Positions 30,376 to 33,717 of a stretch of 33,717 bases of DNA are shown one piece after another. The stretch's first letter is position 1; the number at the start of each line of letters is the position of its first letter. The DNA comes from Synechococcus sp. ATX 2A4 (GTDB lineage Bacteria > Cyanobacteriota > Cyanobacteriia > PCC-6307 > Cyanobiaceae). The stretch is taken from positions 1-33,717 of the forward strand of contig NZ_JAGQCV010000019.1 in NCBI RefSeq assembly GCF_024346375.1. Reading direction: 5' to 3'. The notes under the pieces are model-generated. The model ran no database searches and was not told where the DNA came from. It worked only from the letters and a program-made list of their open reading frames with translations. The position numbers and the translations under genes are program-made.

Positions 30376-31647
30376 ATGAGCAACAGTGCGGCCCCGCTTG
30401 AGCCCTACCCCCGCGAAGGCCTGCCGCTCGACGAGGCCCGCCGCCAGGTGCTGGCCGCGCTCACGCCCCTGGCCGGCAGCGAAACTCTGCCGCTGCTGCA
30501 GGCCCTGGGCCGGGTGAGTGCGGCGCCGGTGCTGGCGGCGGCGGCGGTGCCGGGCTTCCGCGCCTCGATCATGGATGGCTACGCCCTGGCGGTGGCGAGT
30601 GTCCCGCAGGTAGGACACTCCTGGCGCCTGGTGGGCCGCTCGGCGCCGGGCGCCCCCTACACCGCACCGCTGCTGGAGGGGGAAGCGATCCGCATCCTCA
30701 CCGGCGCGCCGCTGCCGGAGGGGGCCACGCGGGTGCTGCCCCAGGAGCTGGTGGCGGCCGCTGGCGAGCGCCTGAGCCTGGTGCGAGCGGCGGGCCCCAA
30801 CCCCTGGATTCGCGCCGCCACTGAAGAGGCCGCACCCGGCCAGGACCTGCTGGCCGCCGGGATGCGGCTGGGCCCCGCCGATCTGGGCCGGCTGGCCAGC
30901 TGCGGCGTGGCGGCCCTGGAGCTGCGGCGCCGGCCCCGGTTGGGGTTGCTGATCAGCGGCGATGAACTGGTGCCGGCCGGCAGTCCGCGCGGTCCGGGTC
31001 AGATCTGGGAAAGCAACGGCACCCTGCTGGCGGCGCTGCTGGCGCGGCTGGGGGTGGAGGTGGCCGAGCAGCGGGTGGTGGCCGATGCGCCGGAGCTGCT
31101 GCGCGCCGCCCTGCTGGAGCTGGCCGCCGGCTGCGATGTGGTGGTGAGCACCGGCGGCGTGTCGGCGGGCGACAGCGACTGGATCCGGCCGTTGCTGGCG
31201 GAGCTGGGGCAGGTGAGCTTCTGGAAGCTGTTCCTCAAACCCGGCCGCCCGTTTGCCTTCGGGCAGCTGCAGCGGCCCGATGCGGACGGCACCGTGCCGC
31301 TGTTCGGACTGCCCGGCAATCCGGTGGCCGCGGCGATCACTGCGCTGCAGCTGCTGGTGCCGGCGTTGCAGCTGCTGGAGGGCGCGCCGGTGCAGCCGTT
31401 GCCGCGCCTGAAGGTGCGGCTGGCGGCGGCGCTCCAGCGGGGGGCCGGCCGCCCCGAGCTGGCCCGCGCCCGGCTTCAGGTGGGCCCGGAGGGGGAGCTG
31501 CTGGCGCTGGTGGAGGGCAGCCAGGCCTCCTCCCGCATCGGTTCGCTCCAGGGCGCCGACCTGCTGCTGGAGATCCCGGCCGAGCTGGGCGCGCTGGCGG
31601 CCGGCACCGAGCTGTGGGCCCAGCTGCTGCGGCTGCCGATCTTCTGA
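30376..31647 (+). CDS. moeA: Molybdopterin molybdenumtransferase MoeA
   Basis: A 423-residue MoeA, inserting molybdate into adenylylated molybdopterin. Diagnostic segments are ASIMDGYALAVAS, IRILTGAPLPEGATRVLPQE, LLISGDELVPAGSPRGPGQI, VVVSTGGVSAGDSDWI, KPGRPFAFGQL and FGLPGNPVAAAITALQLLVP. Domain order and length are normal. It is downstream of moaC in the same direction and converges with moaE; a hairpin (31644-31660) spans both stop codons. Confidence 0.96.
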   Translation: MSNSAAPLEPYPREGLPLDEARRQVLAALTPLAGSETLPLLQALGRVSAAPVLAAAAVPGFRASIMDGYALAVASVPQVGHSWRLVGRSAPGAPYTAPLLEGEAIRILTGAPLPEGATRVLPQELVAAAGERLSLVRAAGPNPWIRAATEEAAPGQDLLAAGMRLGPADLGRLASCGVAALELRRRPRLGLLISGDELVPAGSPRGPGQIWESNGTLLAALLARLGVEVAEQRVVADAPELLRAALLELAAGCDVVVSTGGVSAGDSDWIRPLLAELGQVSFWKLFLKPGRPFAFGQLQRPDADGTVPLFGLPGNPVAAAITALQLLVPALQLLEGAPVQPLPRLKVRLAAALQRGAGRPELARARLQVGPEGELLALVEGSQASSRIGSLQGADLLLEIPAELGALAAGTELWAQLLRLPIF

Positions 31648-31660
31648 GCGCCGGGCTCAG
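31644..31660. terminator. Symmetric hairpin spanning the moeA and moaE stop codons
   Basis: CTGAGC (31644-31649) and GCTCAG (31655-31660) pair around GCCGG. Each arm contains the TGA stop of one of the two convergent genes (moeA 31645-31647, moaE complement 31657-31659). No T run follows, so termination strength is doubtful. Confidence 0.35.
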
Positions 31661-32130
31661 TAGGCCGTGTTGCCCGCCACCCAGCTGCCCACGCCGCCGC
31701 TCCACTCCCGTTTCCAGAACGGGGCCTCGTGTTTGAGCGCTTCGAGCAGCTCCTGGCCGCCGCGCTGGGCTGGGCCGCGGCGGTCGGCGCTCACCGCCAC
31801 CAGCACGATCGTGTCCCCCGGCAGCACCCGCCCCACACGGTGATCCACCCGCACCGCCCGCAGGCCATGGCGCTGGGCGCAGTCGGCGGCGAGGCGGGCG
31901 ATCTGCGCTTCGGTCATGCCGGGGTAGTGCTCCAGCTCCAGGGCCTCCAGCGGCGCCCCTGCCGCCGTGATGCCCCGCACCCGGCCGATGAAATGGGCTT
32001 CGGCGGCAGCGGGCTCGGTGCCGCCGGCCGCCAGGCTGCGTTGCCAGTCGGCCAGCACGACGAGCGGATCAAAGCGTTCGGCGTGGAGCTGCACCTGCAG
32101 GGCGCCGTTGCCAGCAAGCGGATCAGCCAC
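31657..32130 (-). CDS. moaE: Molybdopterin synthase catalytic subunit MoaE
   Basis: 157 residues from GTG 32130. MoaE motifs are present: GAEAHFIGRVRG-like AAAEAHFIGRVRGI, LELEHYPGMTEAQIARLAAD, VRVDHRVGRVLPGDTIVLVA and the catalytic Lys region ALKHEAPFWKREW. It forms a heterotetramer with MoaD to add two sulfurs to precursor Z. GTG 32130 lies 5 bases after the moaD stop and fits the family length; the longer frame upstream is moaD out of frame. Confidence 0.95.
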   Translation of the reverse strand: MADPLAGNGALQVQLHAERFDPLVVLADWQRSLAAGGTEPAAAEAHFIGRVRGITAAGAPLEALELEHYPGMTEAQIARLAADCAQRHGLRAVRVDHRVGRVLPGDTIVLVAVSADRRGPAQRGGQELLEALKHEAPFWKREWSGGVGSWVAGNTAY

Positions 32131-32135
32131 CGGCT

Positions 32136-32399
32136 TCAGCCCCCACTGATCGGTGGCAGGAAGGCCACCTCCGCGCCGGGCGCGAGCGGCTGGTGAGCGC
32201 TGGCGAACACCTGGTTCACCGCCACCCGCACCTGGGCCGGCAGCGTCTCCCCCAGCCCCAGCTGCCGCCACAGGTGCGCCGGGGTGGGCGCCGGGGCGCC
32301 GGCGGGCAGCTCCAGGCGGCGCTCCGCCCAGCCGGCCTGCTCCTTGAGGGCGGCGAACAGCCGCACGGTGATCACAGTGGTGTTCACGCTGGCGGTCAT
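32136..32399 (-). CDS. moaD: Molybdopterin synthase sulfur carrier subunit MoaD
   Basis: An 87-residue ubiquitin-fold sulfur carrier ending in GG (FLPPISGG), the C terminus that is thiocarboxylated. ITVRLFAALKEQAGWAERRL, VRVAVNQVFASAHQPLAPGA and EVAFLPPISGG are typical. ATG 32399 overlaps the methyltransferase stop as ATGA, so the three genes methyltransferase, moaD, moaE are probably one transcript with coupled translation. Confidence 0.95.
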   Translation of the reverse strand: MTASVNTTVITVRLFAALKEQAGWAERRLELPAGAPAPTPAHLWRQLGLGETLPAQVRVAVNQVFASAHQPLAPGAEVAFLPPISGG

Positions 32400-33352
32400 G
32401 GCCGCGTGGCCACCAGCACCCGGTGGCGATGGTCGGAGGCGACGCGGCTCAACCCCACGAAGCCGGCCTCAGACAGTGCCGCCGGCAGATCGAGGCGGAA
32501 GTAGGCCTCCAGGTAGGGCTCGGTGCTCTTGAGCAGGGTCGCCAGTGGCGCTGGCATGGCGCGGATGGCCTCAGCATCGGGGTCTTGATCCACCAGCGCC
32601 AGCACCCCGCCGGGCCGCAGCAGGCGCAGGGCCTCCGCCAGCACAGCGCGGGTGGCGGCGGCCGGCAGCTCGTGGCAGAGGAACTGGGCGCTGATCAGAT
32701 CGAAGCTCGACGCCGCCAGCCCCGTGGCCTCGGCCGCGGCATGGTGCCAGGCGTGGACGCGACCGCCGGCATCACGCACCCGCGCCACCGCCAGCATCTG
32801 CGGGGAGAGATCGAGCCCGGACACCTGCACCGCGCCATAGCCGCGCCGCTCCAGCCAGCCGGTGAGCGCCAGCGTGCCCACCCCCACCGAACAGCCGATG
32901 TCGAGCACGTCGCGCACCGGGGCGTTGAGGCTCGGCGCGATCGCGGCGTAGATGGCCTCGCGCATGCGCGCCTGGGCGGCCTCGGGCGTGAGCTGCTTCT
33001 CCTCTTTCCACACCCGCAGGGCCACCGAATCGGTGGCCTGCTCGGTTTCGCAGGCGGCCTGCCAGCAGAGGTTGCCCTCCTGATAAGCGTGGAAGCGGGC
33101 GCGGTAGTAGGCGGGGATCTGCGTGGCCGGATTGGTGCAGGCCTCCAGCAGCGGTTCCGCCTGAAGGCGCAACTCCTCCCGCCGCTGCCGCCAGGGGATG
33201 CCCCGGGTTTCAGCGGTCCGGATCATCATGCGCCGCGCCTGCAGAAACAGCAGTTGCCGCAGCGGCTCCACCGCCAGCACAGCCGCAATCAGCCGCCCCA
33301 GCACCGTGCGGTCGTCGACCCAGTTGGGAGGGGGACTCGGGGAGAGGCGCAT
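32396..33352 (-). CDS. SAM-dependent class I methyltransferase
   Basis: A 318-residue protein from ATG 33352. The C-terminal 190 residues are a Rossmann methyltransferase: motif I VLDIGCSVGVGTLALTG, an acidic motif II VSGLDLSPQMLAVA, FDLISAQFLCHELPA (motif IV region) and LRLLRPGGVLALVDQDP. The N-terminal 125 residues are helical and Arg-rich and may define substrate choice. The substrate is unknown. It overlaps moaD by 4 bases, but that is a weak hint at function. The 140 bases upstream to the insertion sequence show nothing recognisable. Confidence 0.85.
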   Translation of the reverse strand: MRLSPSPPPNWVDDRTVLGRLIAAVLAVEPLRQLLFLQARRMMIRTAETRGIPWRQRREELRLQAEPLLEACTNPATQIPAYYRARFHAYQEGNLCWQAACETEQATDSVALRVWKEEKQLTPEAAQARMREAIYAAIAPSLNAPVRDVLDIGCSVGVGTLALTGWLERRGYGAVQVSGLDLSPQMLAVARVRDAGGRVHAWHHAAAEATGLAASSFDLISAQFLCHELPAAATRAVLAEALRLLRPGGVLALVDQDPDAEAIRAMPAPLATLLKSTEPYLEAYFRLDLPAALSEAGFVGLSRVASDHRHRVLVATRP

Positions 33353-33495
33353 GGCGGCAGGTACAGGAACCTTGCGCAGATCAGCGGGCAAGCATCCGCA
33401 GTCAGGTTGCCACCACGATGGCAGCGGAGCGAGGCCGCTGCACTCCCAGGCCCCCGCTCCCACACCCCAACCAGCCAAAAGTGACCTCCACCTAG

Positions 33496-33717
33496 GGAGA
33501 CTCTGGAAAAGTCAGCCTATTCACGGGACAATGGCCTTGTGATCGCAGGTAAGGACTGGGTTCATGGGTGGAAAGCAGCTTGGATTCGGAGACTACGAGC
33601 AGTCCACAGCCAAAAAGCGCACCAAACGTGAGCGTTTTCTCTCTGAGATGGAGGCGGTTGTGCCCTGGAAGGCGCTCATCGATCTGATCGAGCCCTACTA
33701 CCCGAAAACCAGCTCCA
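33496..33717 (+). mobile_element. IS5-family insertion sequence, left end (cut by window edge)
   Basis: CTAG (33492-33495), the usual IS5-group target, is followed by GGAGACTCTGGAAAAGTC, which looks like an IS5-group terminal inverted repeat. A transposase frame begins 68 bases further on. The right end is outside the window, so the second repeat and target duplication cannot be checked. Confidence 0.65.
33564..33717 (+). CDS. IS5-family transposase, N-terminal part
   Basis: From ATG 33564 the frame reads MGGKQLGFGDYEQSTAKKRT and then KRERFLSEMEAVVPWKALID and LIEPYYPKTSS to the edge. This is the N-terminal pattern of IS5-subgroup transposases (SKQLTFADxE, K-R-FL-EM, VPW-L--LIEP-YPK). The DDE catalytic part lies outside the window. 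The sequence seen has no stop codon or frameshift. Confidence 0.88.
   Translation, partial: MGGKQLGFGDYEQSTAKKRTKRERFLSEMEAVVPWKALIDLIEPYYPKTSS

Noticed and set aside
32396-33352. The methyltransferase as the ArsM partner of ArsS
   Set aside because: It is 5 kb away in another unit and shows no clear ArsM-type Cys pattern around the cofactor domain.

Overview
The window looks like part of a chromosome from a GC-rich picocyanobacterium (Synechococcus/Cyanobium type). That placement is inferred from gene content and order: exoD, a ClC protein, acnB, a plant-type phytol/dolichol kinase homologue, an RpoD-like group 2 sigma factor and a moa/moe cluster. It is not based on a marker gene. Composition changes visibly at about 11.78 kb, from AT-richer DNA with sparse shadow ORFs on the left to strongly GC-rich DNA on the right.

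Positions 1 to about 9.5 kb are a gene cassette array of a chromosomal integron. Nine attC recombination sites are readable (48-131, 2716-2802, 3687-3777, 5370-5454, 6106-6197, 6857-6959, 7633-7713, 8235-8321, 8966-9069). Each has an RYYYAAC-like box at one end, a GTTRRRY-like box at the other, and self-complementary arms interrupted by two unpaired bases at fixed positions. The sites delimit eight complete cassettes and two partial ones. The first three complete cassettes carry a helicase-nuclease fusion, a reverse-oriented HEPN-like protein and a nuclease-like protein, all plausible defence genes. The next five carry complete toxin-antitoxin pairs (hicAB, mazEF, mazEF-like, hicBA, mazEF). 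The last cassette is broken: hicB is intact, hicA is frameshifted and truncated, its attC is missing, and the sequence runs straight into a 5'-truncated chromosomal gene. No integrase gene or attI is in the window; the site polarity puts them to the left.

From 9.5 to 11.8 kb lie the truncated gene, a peroxiredoxin-fold/2-oxoglutarate oxygenase fusion and a lipoprotein. From 11.8 to 33.5 kb is ordinary chromosome. exoD, a ClC protein lacking the gating glutamate, and acnB run leftward. aroG and a small unknown gene run rightward. A long leftward series follows, listed here in transcription order from 29.4 down to 18.4 kb: EamA transporter, ECF sigma factor, anti-sigma factor, ArsS-like radical SAM enzyme, TVP38-flavoprotein disulfide reductase fusion, MFS exporter, ppk, group 2 sigma factor, phytol kinase-like protein. 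A DM13 protein, moaC and moeA run rightward and converge with methyltransferase-moaD-moaE. The window ends inside an IS5-family insertion sequence.

The integron array, with its run of toxin-antitoxin and candidate defence cassettes and a readable distal scar, is the most interesting part.
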